Shown piece by piece: positions 1 through 6,838 of a stretch of DNA of 12,589 nt (positions within the stretch are counted from its first letter, which is position 1; the number at the start of each line of letters is the position of its first letter). The position numbers and the translations under genes were made by a program. Origin of the DNA: Bacteroidales bacterium (GTDB taxonomy: Bacteria > Bacteroidota > Bacteroidia > Bacteroidales > Paludibacteraceae); contig CAAFYY010000013.1 in assembly GCA_900767385.1 (NCBI GenBank), positions 1 to 12,589 of the forward strand, written 5' to 3'. The notes under the pieces were generated by a model. It was not told where the DNA came from. It worked only from the letters and a program-made list of their open reading frames with translations, and searched no databases.

Positions 1-86
1 CGCATCATCTCGAAGGGTATTTCGGCCGGACATAGTCAGAATTCCTATCGTGGATTGGTCAAGGTGATGCCAGCCTCCTCAGCTGG

Positions 87-527
87 GTGGCAGGTGCTTA
101 CCTCCCATACAATACCGATCTCTATTTCGGCTTCCGTATCAACAACACCAACTACGGTTGGGCTCGCGTAACTATGTCAAATGCTGGTGGCATCACTGCT
201 GCTACTTGGCACGAAATCTATTACGAGACCTCTGCCAACACTCCAATCCTTGCTGGTGCAAAAGGTTCACAGACTGGCGTTGAGACTGCAACTGCCGACA
301 TCGTTCTTTTTCCAAATCCAACTGCCGACATGGCTAACGTGACCGGTTTGAACGGTAACGAAGAAATCATGGTTTGCGATATGAATGGTCGTGTTATTGA
401 GAACATCCGTCCACAAGGCGTGAGCACCGTCTCAGTCAACCTCTCTTCTTTGGCAGCTGGCTATTATATGATCAGCGTGAGAGAAGCTGGCAAGAACGTG
501 GTTACCATGTTGGTAAACAAAAAGTAA
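87..527 (+). CDS. C-terminal part of a type IX secretion system cargo protein (5' end missing or disrupted)
   Basis: This is the C-terminal end of a secreted or surface protein carrying a type A T9SS sorting domain. Residues about 66-146 (counted from the GTG at 87) begin with a linker and the hallmark LFPNPT, continue with MNGRVI and the LAAGYYMISV strand, and end in a short basic tail (VNKK). In the family this domain directs export across the outer membrane and is then cleaved. Residues about 10-56 (YFGFRI, YGWARV, a tyrosine pair, then PILAG) resemble a beta-sandwich segment common just before such tails. The GTG at 87 is only the first start-like codon and is probably not the real start: the frame is open from 36, is blocked by TAG at 33-35, and the domain is cut there. 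The gene probably begins left of the window, in another frame. The rest of the protein, and so its function, is unknown. Confidence 0.75.
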   Translation: MAGAYLPYNTDLYFGFRINNTNYGWARVTMSNAGGITAATWHEIYYETSANTPILAGAKGSQTGVETATADIVLFPNPTADMANVTGLNGNEEIMVCDMNGRVIENIRPQGVSTVSVNLSSLAAGYYMISVREAGKNVVTMLVNKK

Positions 528-545
528 TCCATTCCTAACAATCAT

Positions 546-576
546 AGAGAAAGGCGCTTTGACGGCGCCTTTCTTT
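546..576 (+). terminator. Rho-independent terminator after the T9SS cargo gene
   Basis: A perfect 10-bp stem (548-557 with 565-574), GC-rich in its upper half, has a 7-base loop (558-564) and runs into a T-rich stretch (570-580). It starts about 20 bases after the stop codon at 527. It also sits only 16 bases before the rnhB start codon, so it may affect rnhB expression too. Confidence 0.85.
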
Positions 577-592
577 ATCTTCAGCAAGCAAG

Positions 593-1216
593 ATGAAAGA
601 GAAATTTGCGTTGAAACCCTTCGCTGTAGAAGGACGTCTGGAAGCCGGTTGCGACGAGGCGGGCAGGGGATGTCTTGCCGGACCTGTGGTAGCCGCTGCC
701 GTCATATTGCCTTATGGCTTCGTCTGCGATGAGCTCAACGATAGTAAACAGTTGACAGAGAGGCAGAGAGGTCGACTTCGTAGAGTCATCGAGAAAGAGG
801 CTTTGGCGTGGGCTGTGGCAGCTGTTTCACCTCAGGAAATCGATAAAATCAACATTCTCTGGGCATCGGTGAAGGCGATGCATAAGGCTGTGGCAAAACT
901 CTCCGTTCGTCCCGAATTCCTGCTCATCGACGGCAATAAATTCAAACCCTTCGAGGATATTCCCTATCAGACCGTAGTGAAGGGCGATGCCACCTATCTC
1001 TCCATCGCTGCTGCCTCTGTGCTGGCGAAGACTCACCGTGATGCCTTGATGGAACGTCTGTCGGCCTGGCATCCGGAATATGGTTGGGATGTCAATAAAG
1101 GATATCCTACCAAAAAACACCGTAACGGCATCGAACTCTTTGGCGCCACGAAATATCATCGTCAGAGTTTCCGTCTCCTTGACACCCAGCTCTCTTTTGA
1201 TTTCGGAGAAGAGTAA
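593..1216 (+). CDS. rnhB: Ribonuclease HII
   Basis: RNase HII cuts the RNA strand of RNA-DNA hybrids, removes single ribonucleotides misincorporated in DNA and acts in the cytoplasm. The 207-residue product has the usual family length and all four acidic catalytic positions: Asp21 and Glu22 in CDEAGRG, Asp113 in LLIDGNKF, and Asp150 in the ASVLAKTHRD motif. The LAGPVVAAAV segment and the DSKQL motif (51-54 region) are also typical. The ATG at 593 is the only reasonable start, since motif I lies 20 residues further on and no other Met precedes it. It starts just after a terminator hairpin, so its promoter must lie upstream within the preceding gene or depend on read-through. It has no functional link to the citrate genes downstream. 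Confidence 0.97.
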   Translation: MKEKFALKPFAVEGRLEAGCDEAGRGCLAGPVVAAAVILPYGFVCDELNDSKQLTERQRGRLRRVIEKEALAWAVAAVSPQEIDKINILWASVKAMHKAVAKLSVRPEFLLIDGNKFKPFEDIPYQTVVKGDATYLSIAAASVLAKTHRDALMERLSAWHPEYGWDVNKGYPTKKHRNGIELFGATKYHRQSFRLLDTQLSFDFGEE

Positions 1217-1271
1217 ACCAATAGAGATTTCGGATTGTAGAAAAGAGAAAAAAATCTCGTTTCATTTTGTT

Positions 1272-1309
1272 ATCAGAAGCCAACCATGAGTTGGCTTTTC
1301 TCTTCTGAT
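1272..1309 (+). terminator. Terminator-like hairpin after rnhB
   Basis: An 8-bp stem (1277-1284 with 1290-1297) with a 5-base loop is followed by TTTTCTCTTCT. The left flank ATCAGAA (1272-1278) can alternatively pair with TTCTGAT (1303-1309), which lengthens or rearranges the structure. It lies about 55 bases after the rnhB stop and separates rnhB from the citrate lyase region. Confidence 0.7.
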
Positions 1310-1637
1310 TATTTGTAAGGTTTTGTTAGTTAGACGAATATAAATAACCACTTTTTTGCCAAAACGTTCTAATTGCGGAAAATTTTCCGTAAAAGCATTA
1401 TTTAACTAAATTTATAAGGCACTGAAAACCAATGTTTAAGTTGGCACGGTAATGTGAATTATTTATTTTATTAAGTAAAATATGGTGAAAAGCACGAATA
1501 ATTAAGTATAAATTTCCATAATACCATTTTTAGGTACTTTTATTTATCGTTTTGTATTATTAAATTATTGAAAAACAATATATTTATAAGAGATAAAAAA
1601 TTATTTGCAAATTCCTTTTTTAGTTTGGAAAAAGTAG
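1310..1637. other. AT-rich non-coding region upstream of the citrate lyase operon
   Basis: No convincing gene is visible on either strand in this roughly 330-base stretch. It is strongly AT-rich, with many A and T runs, unlike the coding sequence on both sides. It contains one clear dyad (1376-1389, listed separately) and leads into the predicted promoter of citD. The size and composition suggest a regulatory upstream region for the operon; this is inference. Confidence 0.6.
1376..1389. promoter_or_regulatory. Perfect 14-bp palindrome, candidate regulator-binding site
   Basis: The sequence CGGAAAATTTTCCG is a perfect inverted repeat with no spacer. Further pairing continues beyond one G/T mismatch on each side, giving about 20 bp of near-symmetry. 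It lies about 260 bases before the predicted citD transcription start. A dimeric DNA-binding regulator is possible, but the site matches no regulon known to me and the distance from the promoter is long. It could also be a small hairpin or chance in AT-rich DNA. Confidence 0.3.
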
Positions 1638-1646
1638 TATCTTTGC
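1638..1646 (+). promoter_or_regulatory. Bacteroidota-type -7 promoter box for the citrate lyase operon
   Basis: TATCTTTG (1638-1645) followed by C is an exact match to the TAnnTTTG -7 consensus of the Bacteroidota primary sigma factor. A clear TTTG -33 element at the usual spacing is missing; only a T-run (1616-1621) lies in the expected place, and a TTTG at 1624-1627 is too close. Transcription would start near 1650, leaving a leader of about 105 bases before citD. Confidence 0.65.
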
Positions 1647-1656
1647 ACCGATGTAT

Positions 1657-1693
1657 AGAGTAGGCGTTCTGCGTCCAAAGCATTGTCTACTCT
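1657..1693 (+). promoter_or_regulatory. Hairpin at the start of the citD leader
   Basis: AGAGTAGGC (1657-1665) pairs with GTCTACTCT (1685-1693) over 9 positions with one G-U pair, enclosing a 19-base loop. It sits within the first 45 bases of the predicted transcript, upstream of an A-rich region before the citD start. No known riboswitch class is recognised. It may stabilise the mRNA or control initiation; this is inference. Confidence 0.4.
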
Positions 1694-1755
1694 GTTATAT
1701 CTTACAATTGAAAATAAACAAATTAACAACAATAAACTCAATAACAAACAAAGCC

Positions 1756-2037
1756 ATGGAACTTAAGACAGCTTCCGCAGGTACGTTGGAATCAGGTGAT
1801 ATCATTGTAGAGATCTCTCCTGCTACCTCAAAGGGTATTGACATCCAACTCAAGAGCACCGTTTCTTATCAGTTTGGCGAGCAAATCAAGAAAGTGATCA
1901 AAGAGACCCTTTCTGAACTCAACATTACTGATGCATGTGTAAACGCTACCGACAAAGGCGCATTGGACTGCACCATCAAAGCACGCACCATCGCAGCCGC
2001 TTGCCGCGCAGCAGGTAAAGATTTGTGGTTAGACTAA
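1756..2037 (+). CDS. citD: Citrate lyase acyl carrier protein, gamma subunit
   Basis: CitD is the small acyl carrier of citrate lyase. It carries the 2'-(5''-phosphoribosyl)-3'-dephospho-CoA arm on which acetyl and citryl groups are held. The 93-residue product fits the family length (about 95-98). The N-terminal ASAGTLESGD matches the family attachment motif; Ser13 corresponds to the modified Ser14 of the Klebsiella protein. The C-terminal half contains CTIKARTIAAACRAA. The frame is open from an upstream ATG at 1651, but that would add 35 residues unlike CitD and would start at the predicted transcription start, so the ATG at 1756 is chosen because it places the motif at the usual distance from the N-terminus. 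It is the first gene of the cit-acn-icd set and lies 13 bases before citE. Confidence 0.95.
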   Translation: MELKTASAGTLESGDIIVEISPATSKGIDIQLKSTVSYQFGEQIKKVIKETLSELNITDACVNATDKGALDCTIKARTIAAACRAAGKDLWLD

Positions 2038-2050
2038 ACATTCAATTGCT

Positions 2051-2941
2051 ATGCAAGACAGATTAAGAAGAACCATGATGTTCGTGCCTGGTAACAACCC
2101 AAGCATGATGCAAGACGCATATATCTACGGTCCAGACTCTATCATGTTGGACTTGGAAGACTCAGTTACAATGGCAGAAAAGGACGCGGCCCGTGTGCTC
2201 GTTCACAACGCATTGAAAACCATCGATTACGGCAAGACAGAGATGGTTGTCCGTATCAACCCACTCTCAAGCCCTTACGGCAAGAAAGACGTGGAGGCTG
2301 TGGTAAGTGCTGGTGTTGACGTCATCCGTATGCCTAAAACCGAGACAGCCGAAGAGGTAAAAGAACTCGAAGCCGAGATTATCCGTGTGGAAGAGAAACT
2401 CGGTTGTGTAGGTCGCACTCAAATCATGGCAGCCATCGAGAGCGCTCTCGGCGTAGTAAACGCTTACGCTATCGCAACTGCTTCAAAACGTATGATGGGT
2501 ATTGCTCTTGGTGCTGAGGATTACACTGCTTCATTGAAGACTCCAAGAACCTCAGAAGGCACCGAGTTGCTCCTCGCTCGCGAAACTATCGTAGTAGCAG
2601 CGCGTGCTGCCGGCATCAACTGCTTCGATACCGTATTCTCAAACCTCAACGATATGGATGCTTTCCGTCGTGAGGTAGAAGCCATCAAAGCTCTCGGCTT
2701 CGACGGCAAATCAATCATCAACCCTCGTCAAATTGAGGTTGTCAACGAAGTATTTGCTCCAAAAGCAAAAGATATCGAGAAAGCAAAACTCATTCTCGCA
2801 GCTATCAAAGAAGCAGAACAGAAAGGTAGCGGCGTAGTTTCATTGAACGGTAAAATGGTCGACAAACCTGTCGTAATGCGCGCTCAACACACCATTGAGT
2901 TGGCTCTTGCATCAGGTATCATAACAGAGGAGGAATTATAA
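2051..2941 (+). CDS. citE: Citrate lyase beta subunit (citryl-ACP lyase)
   Basis: CitE cleaves the citryl thioester bound to CitD into oxaloacetate and acetyl-CitD (EC 4.1.3.34). The 296-residue protein has the usual family length and HpcH/HpaI-type TIM-barrel signatures: RTMMFVPGNNP near residue 7, DLEDSV at 34-39, RINP at 68-71, and RMPKTE near 93. The likely Mg-binding acidic residues are Glu130 in AAIESALGV and Asp157 in GAEDYTASL. The start fits because RRTMMFVPG lies close to the N-terminus, as in relatives. Its stop overlaps the citF start by one base (TAATG), indicating translational coupling. The last codons contain AGGAGG (2928-2933), a good Shine-Dalgarno sequence for citF, although such sites are not much used in this phylum. 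Codon use is strongly biased. Confidence 0.96.
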   Translation: MQDRLRRTMMFVPGNNPSMMQDAYIYGPDSIMLDLEDSVTMAEKDAARVLVHNALKTIDYGKTEMVVRINPLSSPYGKKDVEAVVSAGVDVIRMPKTETAEEVKELEAEIIRVEEKLGCVGRTQIMAAIESALGVVNAYAIATASKRMMGIALGAEDYTASLKTPRTSEGTELLLARETIVVAARAAGINCFDTVFSNLNDMDAFRREVEAIKALGFDGKSIINPRQIEVVNEVFAPKAKDIEKAKLILAAIKEAEQKGSGVVSLNGKMVDKPVVMRAQHTIELALASGIITEEEL

Positions 2942-4488
2942 TGGATAAGAAAACTTTGGTAGCCCAGATGGCTAAAGAATTGAACGTGCCAGTATACGAA
3001 GTTGGCAAAAACCCTAATGTTAGAGCCAAGGTTTCAACTCCACGTCCAGAATTGCAGAAACAAGCTTCTAAGGTAGTAACACTCGAAGAGGCTATCCGTA
3101 AGACCGGTTTGAAAGATGGCATGACCATCTCTTTCCACCACCACTTCCGTGGCGGCGATAAAGTCGTGAACCTCGTGGTTGACAAACTCGCTGAGATGGG
3201 TTTCAAAAACCTCCATTTGGCTGCTTCTTCATTGGCTGACGTTCACCGTCCATTGATTGAGCACATCAAAAACGGCGTAATCACCAAAATCTCTACCTCT
3301 GGTATGCGTGGCGCTTTGGCTGACGCTGTTTCAAGAGGCTTGATGGAGACTCCAGTCAATTTCCGCTCACACGGCGGTCGTGCCCTTGCTATCAAGAAAG
3401 GTGAACTCCATATTGACGTTGCTTTCCTCGGTGCATCATCTTGCGACCCACTGGGTAACGCAAGCGGCTACAGCCGTTCTGAGAATCCTAAGTCAATCTG
3501 CGGCTCACTCGGCTACGCAATGGTTGACGCACAATTTGCAGACAAAGTGGTTATCCTTACCGACGACCTCGTAACATATCCTAACACCCCTAACGCTATC
3601 TCAGAGCGCAACGTAGACTACGTTGTTGAGGTAGAGTCAGTAGGTGATCCTTCAAAAATCTCTTCAGGTGCTATCCGCGACACCAAGAACCCACGCGATA
3701 TCCTCCTCGCTCAAACAGCTGCCAAAGTTGTCATCAACAGCGGCTACTTCGAGGACGGCTTCTCAATCCAAACCGGTTCAGGTGGTGCTTCATTGGCAGT
3801 AACCAAATTCATCCGCGAGAAGATGATTGAGAAAGGCATCAAAGCCAAATTCGCTCTCGGCGGTATCACCAGCCACATGGTTAAAATGCACGAAGAGGGT
3901 CTCATCGAGAAACTCCTCGACGTTCAATCATTCGACATGGTTGCTGCAGAGTCTTTGAAGAACAACCGTTTCCACAAACAGGTTTGCGCCAACGAGTACG
4001 CTTCTGCTGAAGAACTCGGTTCTGCAATCCACTGGTTGGACATGGTTATCCTCTCAGCTCTTGAGGTAGACGTTAACTTCAACGTCAACGTATTGGTAGG
4101 TAGCGACGGTATCATCCGTGGTGCTATCGGCGGTCACCCTGACACCGCAGCTGCTTCAGCCCTCTCAATCGTTGTCTGCCCAATGTTGCGTGGCCGTATC
4201 CCATGCGTCGTAGACGAAGTAACCACCTACATCACTCCTGGTGATGGCGTAGACGTCATTGTTACCGACTTCGGTGTAGCAGTCAATCCACGCCGTCCTG
4301 AGATTGCAGAGCGCTTGAAGGCTGCCGGCTTGAACATCGTGGACATCACCTATCTCCGCGACAAAGCCAAGAGCATCATCGGCGAACCTGCTGCTCTCCC
4401 ATTCGGCGACAAAGTCGTAGGCGTTGTTTACAACCGCGACGGCTCTGTTCTCGACGTTATCAAGAATATTGACGATACAAACGTGTAA
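2941..4488 (+). CDS. citF: Citrate lyase alpha subunit (citrate:acetyl-ACP transferase)
   Basis: CitF exchanges the acetyl group on CitD for citrate, forming citryl-CitD and free acetate (EC 2.8.3.10). The product has 515 residues, close to the roughly 510 of enterobacterial CitF. Recognisable segments are HHHFRGGD (66-73), SGGASLAVTKF (280-290), GGITSHMV (307-314), GAIGGHPDTAA (394-404) and VTDFGVAVNPRR (441-452). The first 40 residues contain the PVYEVGKNP segment before the catalytic domain. The ATG overlaps the citE stop. With CitD and CitE it forms the lyase complex in the cytoplasm. The gene uses a narrow set of codons like citE, aconitase and icd, suggesting high expression; nothing looks broken or missing. 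Confidence 0.97.
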   Translation: MDKKTLVAQMAKELNVPVYEVGKNPNVRAKVSTPRPELQKQASKVVTLEEAIRKTGLKDGMTISFHHHFRGGDKVVNLVVDKLAEMGFKNLHLAASSLADVHRPLIEHIKNGVITKISTSGMRGALADAVSRGLMETPVNFRSHGGRALAIKKGELHIDVAFLGASSCDPLGNASGYSRSENPKSICGSLGYAMVDAQFADKVVILTDDLVTYPNTPNAISERNVDYVVEVESVGDPSKISSGAIRDTKNPRDILLAQTAAKVVINSGYFEDGFSIQTGSGGASLAVTKFIREKMIEKGIKAKFALGGITSHMVKMHEEGLIEKLLDVQSFDMVAAESLKNNRFHKQVCANEYASAEELGSAIHWLDMVILSALEVDVNFNVNVLVGSDGIIRGAIGGHPDTAAASALSIVVCPMLRGRIPCVVDEVTTYITPGDGVDVIVTDFGVAVNPRRPEIAERLKAAGLNIVDITYLRDKAKSIIGEPAALPFGDKVVGVVYNRDGSVLDVIKNIDDTNV

Positions 4489-4497
4489 TTTCCCCTT

Positions 4498-5007
4498 ATG
4501 GGTGTAACACTCGCAGAGTTGTTGGCCGGAAGAGACCAGCGCAGAAATAAACAACAGCAACTGATAGATACCTATCAGTTGACTGTTGTTTGTCTTACTA
4601 TAGTGATGCCGGGAAGCGAAAAACGCAATGAGACATCACTTTACGTAGCAAAAGTGGCTCACGAGTATCTGTTGCACGCTTTGGAAAATTATATCAGATA
4701 CACCGAATTCAACGACGCCCTTACGGGTCCAGAAGGCTTCTATGTTGTCGACCTCCCTGCCATCGAGGCAAAGCGTCTGACTACCGAGATAGAAGACAAC
4801 CATCCGATGGGTCGTCTGTTTGATATCGACGTCTTGCAATCCAACCTCGTGCCTGTGATGCGTGAAGAGGTGGGCAAAGAATCGCGCAAATGTTTGGTTT
4901 GTGGCGAGAAATCGGTGGATTGCATACGTAACAAGAAACACTCTCTCGACGAGGTGATGAGCAAAATCAACGCCATCGTAGAGAACTACAAACAAAAGAT
5001 GTCGTAA
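4498..5007 (+). CDS. citX: Apo-citrate lyase phosphoribosyl-dephospho-CoA transferase
   Basis: CitX transfers the phosphoribosyl-dephospho-CoA group from the triphosphate precursor made by CitG onto the CitD serine (EC 2.7.7.61), making holo-ACP. The 169-residue length is within the family range. Family signatures are the N-terminal LAELLAGRDQRR, MPGSEKRNE near 37-45, GPEG at 77-80, the GRLFDIDV motif (105-112), and a C-terminal RKCLVC (130-135) with a further Cys142 before HSLDE. The similarity of this layout to E. coli CitX is clear by eye. The gene starts 9 bases after citF and its stop overlaps the citC start (TAATG). Codon use is more relaxed than in citDEF, as expected for an enzyme needed in small amounts. 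Confidence 0.94.
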   Translation: MGVTLAELLAGRDQRRNKQQQLIDTYQLTVVCLTIVMPGSEKRNETSLYVAKVAHEYLLHALENYIRYTEFNDALTGPEGFYVVDLPAIEAKRLTTEIEDNHPMGRLFDIDVLQSNLVPVMREEVGKESRKCLVCGEKSVDCIRNKKHSLDEVMSKINAIVENYKQKMS

Positions 5008-6038
5008 TGTTTGAAGGGGTAGAGTTGAGGCAGATGCCATTAACGATGAAGTCTGTTCGCACACAGGTGGAATCGTTTCTGCATGTCAATGATCTCCTTT
5101 TGGACAACGACTTGGACTACTATGCAGGCCTCTTTCTTGACGACGAGATGATGGCTGGTGGCGGTCTCTCCAACGACATCATCAAGTGCATTGCCGTCTC
5201 GGCCAATGCACGCGAGATGAATCTCTCAGGCTCACTCATCTCACACCTACGGTCTGCCGGCATGGCAAGAGGCTACTCCAACCTCTACGCCTTCACCAAG
5301 CCGCAGAACCGAGAGCTCTTTGAACATCTGGCTTTCAATGTTATTGCCGAGTCGCCAAAAGCGATTCTCTGCGAGAGCAGTTCCCATGGCATCGAGACCT
5401 ACTGCCGCGACCTGAAGAAAGAGCAGGGCAGTGGCGTTCAGGGATGTATCGTCATGAACTGCAATCCTGTGACCCTCGGACACCTCTATCTCATCGAGAC
5501 AGCGGCCAGTCAGGTCGACCGTCTGCATATCATCTGCGTTCAGGAAGACGCATCGCTCTTCCCCTACGAAGTGAGATACAACCTCTTGAAGCAAGCCACA
5601 AGCCATCTGGACAACGTTGTCGTCCACCGTGGCAGCCGCTATGTCTTGTCGAAGGCAACTTTCCCAAGTTACTTCATCAAAGAACCCAGCGAAGTGGCTC
5701 TGAATCAGATCAAGCTCGACCTTGACCTCTTCGTACGCTATATCGTACCGGCATTGAATATCACCGTTCGTTTCGTCGGAACAGAACCACTTGATGTGTT
5801 GACCAACAACTACAACACCTTGATGAAAGAGATGCTTCCGAACCATGGCGTAAGGGTAGAGGAACTCCAACGCAAGGAAGACGCCGGTGGCGTAATCAGT
5901 GCCTCGAGAGTAAGACAACTCCTGGCCGACGACCGTATCGCCGAAGCCTCCCAACTCTTGCCTCCCTGTGTCGTAGAATTTCTCGGCACAGAGCAGGGCA
6001 GCAGAGTCGTAGAACGAATAAAGAAATCGCAGAGATGA
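5007..6038 (+). CDS. citC: [Citrate (pro-3S)-lyase] ligase
   Basis: CitC activates holo-citrate lyase by acetylating the thiol of its CitD prosthetic group with acetate and ATP (EC 6.2.1.22). The 343-residue protein matches the family length and two-part build. Residues about 1-125 look like a GNAT-type acetyltransferase fold (DDEMMAGGGL, ANAREMNLSGSLISHLR). From about 145 follows a nucleotidyltransferase domain with NCNPVTLGH (151-159), which holds the HxGH-like nucleotide-binding signature, FVGTEP near 256-261, and ISASRVR (297-303), the equivalent of the ISSTxIR motif. The start overlaps the citX stop; the end overlaps the citG start by four bases (ATGA). It lies after citX here, whereas in enterobacteria it precedes citD. 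Confidence 0.95.
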   Translation: MFEGVELRQMPLTMKSVRTQVESFLHVNDLLLDNDLDYYAGLFLDDEMMAGGGLSNDIIKCIAVSANAREMNLSGSLISHLRSAGMARGYSNLYAFTKPQNRELFEHLAFNVIAESPKAILCESSSHGIETYCRDLKKEQGSGVQGCIVMNCNPVTLGHLYLIETAASQVDRLHIICVQEDASLFPYEVRYNLLKQATSHLDNVVVHRGSRYVLSKATFPSYFIKEPSEVALNQIKLDLDLFVRYIVPALNITVRFVGTEPLDVLTNNYNTLMKEMLPNHGVRVEELQRKEDAGGVISASRVRQLLADDRIAEASQLLPPCVVEFLGTEQGSRVVERIKKSQR

Positions 6039-6826
6039 CACAGATAGACTGGAAGAAACTCACCTCCGAAGCCCTCATGGCTGAGTTGGACACCACGCCG
6101 AAACCGGGACTTGTGGACCGCAGCAACAACGGTTCCCACCGCGACATGGACTATGCCCTCATGAGTAAGAGTGTCAGTGCCATCGCCCCTTTCTTTGCGA
6201 AAATGGCATCGGCAAGTTGCGAGACCCTCGACGTCGCGACACTTCGGGCCATCGGTCTTGAAGCTGAACATGCGATGTTTGAGGCCACTGGCGGAGTCAA
6301 CACCCACAAAGGTGCCATCTTTTGTCTTGGTCTTTTGGTCGCTTCCTACAGTTATGTTCTCAACACGAAAGGTGCTCCCGTTCAGTTTGGACAACTGCAG
6401 CAAGTAATTGAGGATACGGCAATGGAGTTTCAGCCACAGCAGAACACCAATGGCGTCATGGCAGCCCTCCGCTATCGCGTTCAGGGAGCCTTGGCAATGG
6501 CTCAGCATGGCTACGACATCGTACTCAACGATATCCTCCCATGGTACCGTAAAGCAAAACTTGAAAGCCCAGACGAAAACATGGCTCGTGTGCGCACACT
6601 ATTATATATAATGTCGCGCATCGAAGACACCAACCTCTACCACCGTGGTGGAGAACGGGTCGCTTTGGAAGTTCGCAAACAGGCAGCAGCCCTTTGCGTG
6701 CAAGCCTCATTGGAAGACCTTCAGGCATTTGATGCCCAGTGTATCTCGCTCAACGTGAGTGCCGGCGGCAGTGCTGATATCCTCTCAATGACCATACTAT
6801 TAGACAAACTAAATAACATAATATAA
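6035..6826 (+). CDS. citG: Triphosphoribosyl-dephospho-CoA synthase
   Basis: CitG joins dephospho-CoA to ATP with release of adenine, giving 2'-(5''-triphosphoribosyl)-3'-dephospho-CoA, the prosthetic-group precursor of CitD (EC 2.4.2.52). The 263-residue protein is slightly short for the family but has its three strongest signatures: TPKPGLVD (21-28), NNGSHRDMD (31-39) and TGGVNTHKGAIF (85-96). A later segment (QNTNGVMAALRYRVQGALAMAQHGY) and the C-terminal SAGGSADILSMTI are also typical. It overlaps citC by four bases and lies 12 bases before the aconitase gene, so the latter is probably on the same transcript; no -7 box was found between them. Confidence 0.95.
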   Translation: MTQIDWKKLTSEALMAELDTTPKPGLVDRSNNGSHRDMDYALMSKSVSAIAPFFAKMASASCETLDVATLRAIGLEAEHAMFEATGGVNTHKGAIFCLGLLVASYSYVLNTKGAPVQFGQLQQVIEDTAMEFQPQQNTNGVMAALRYRVQGALAMAQHGYDIVLNDILPWYRKAKLESPDENMARVRTLLYIMSRIEDTNLYHRGGERVALEVRKQAAALCVQASLEDLQAFDAQCISLNVSAGGSADILSMTILLDKLNNII

Positions 6827-6838
6827 AATTAAATCGCT

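Noticed and set aside
1651..1755. N-terminal extension of CitD from the ATG at 1651
   Set aside because: The extra 35 residues are unlike CitD, the ATG coincides with the predicted transcription start, and the start at 1756 places the prosthetic-group serine at the family position.
5247..6041. Long minus-strand open frame opposite citC (264 codons), plus similar ones opposite citG and the acyl-CoA synthetase gene
   Set aside because: These mirror the codon structure of clearly identified + strand genes and have no family motifs or start signals.
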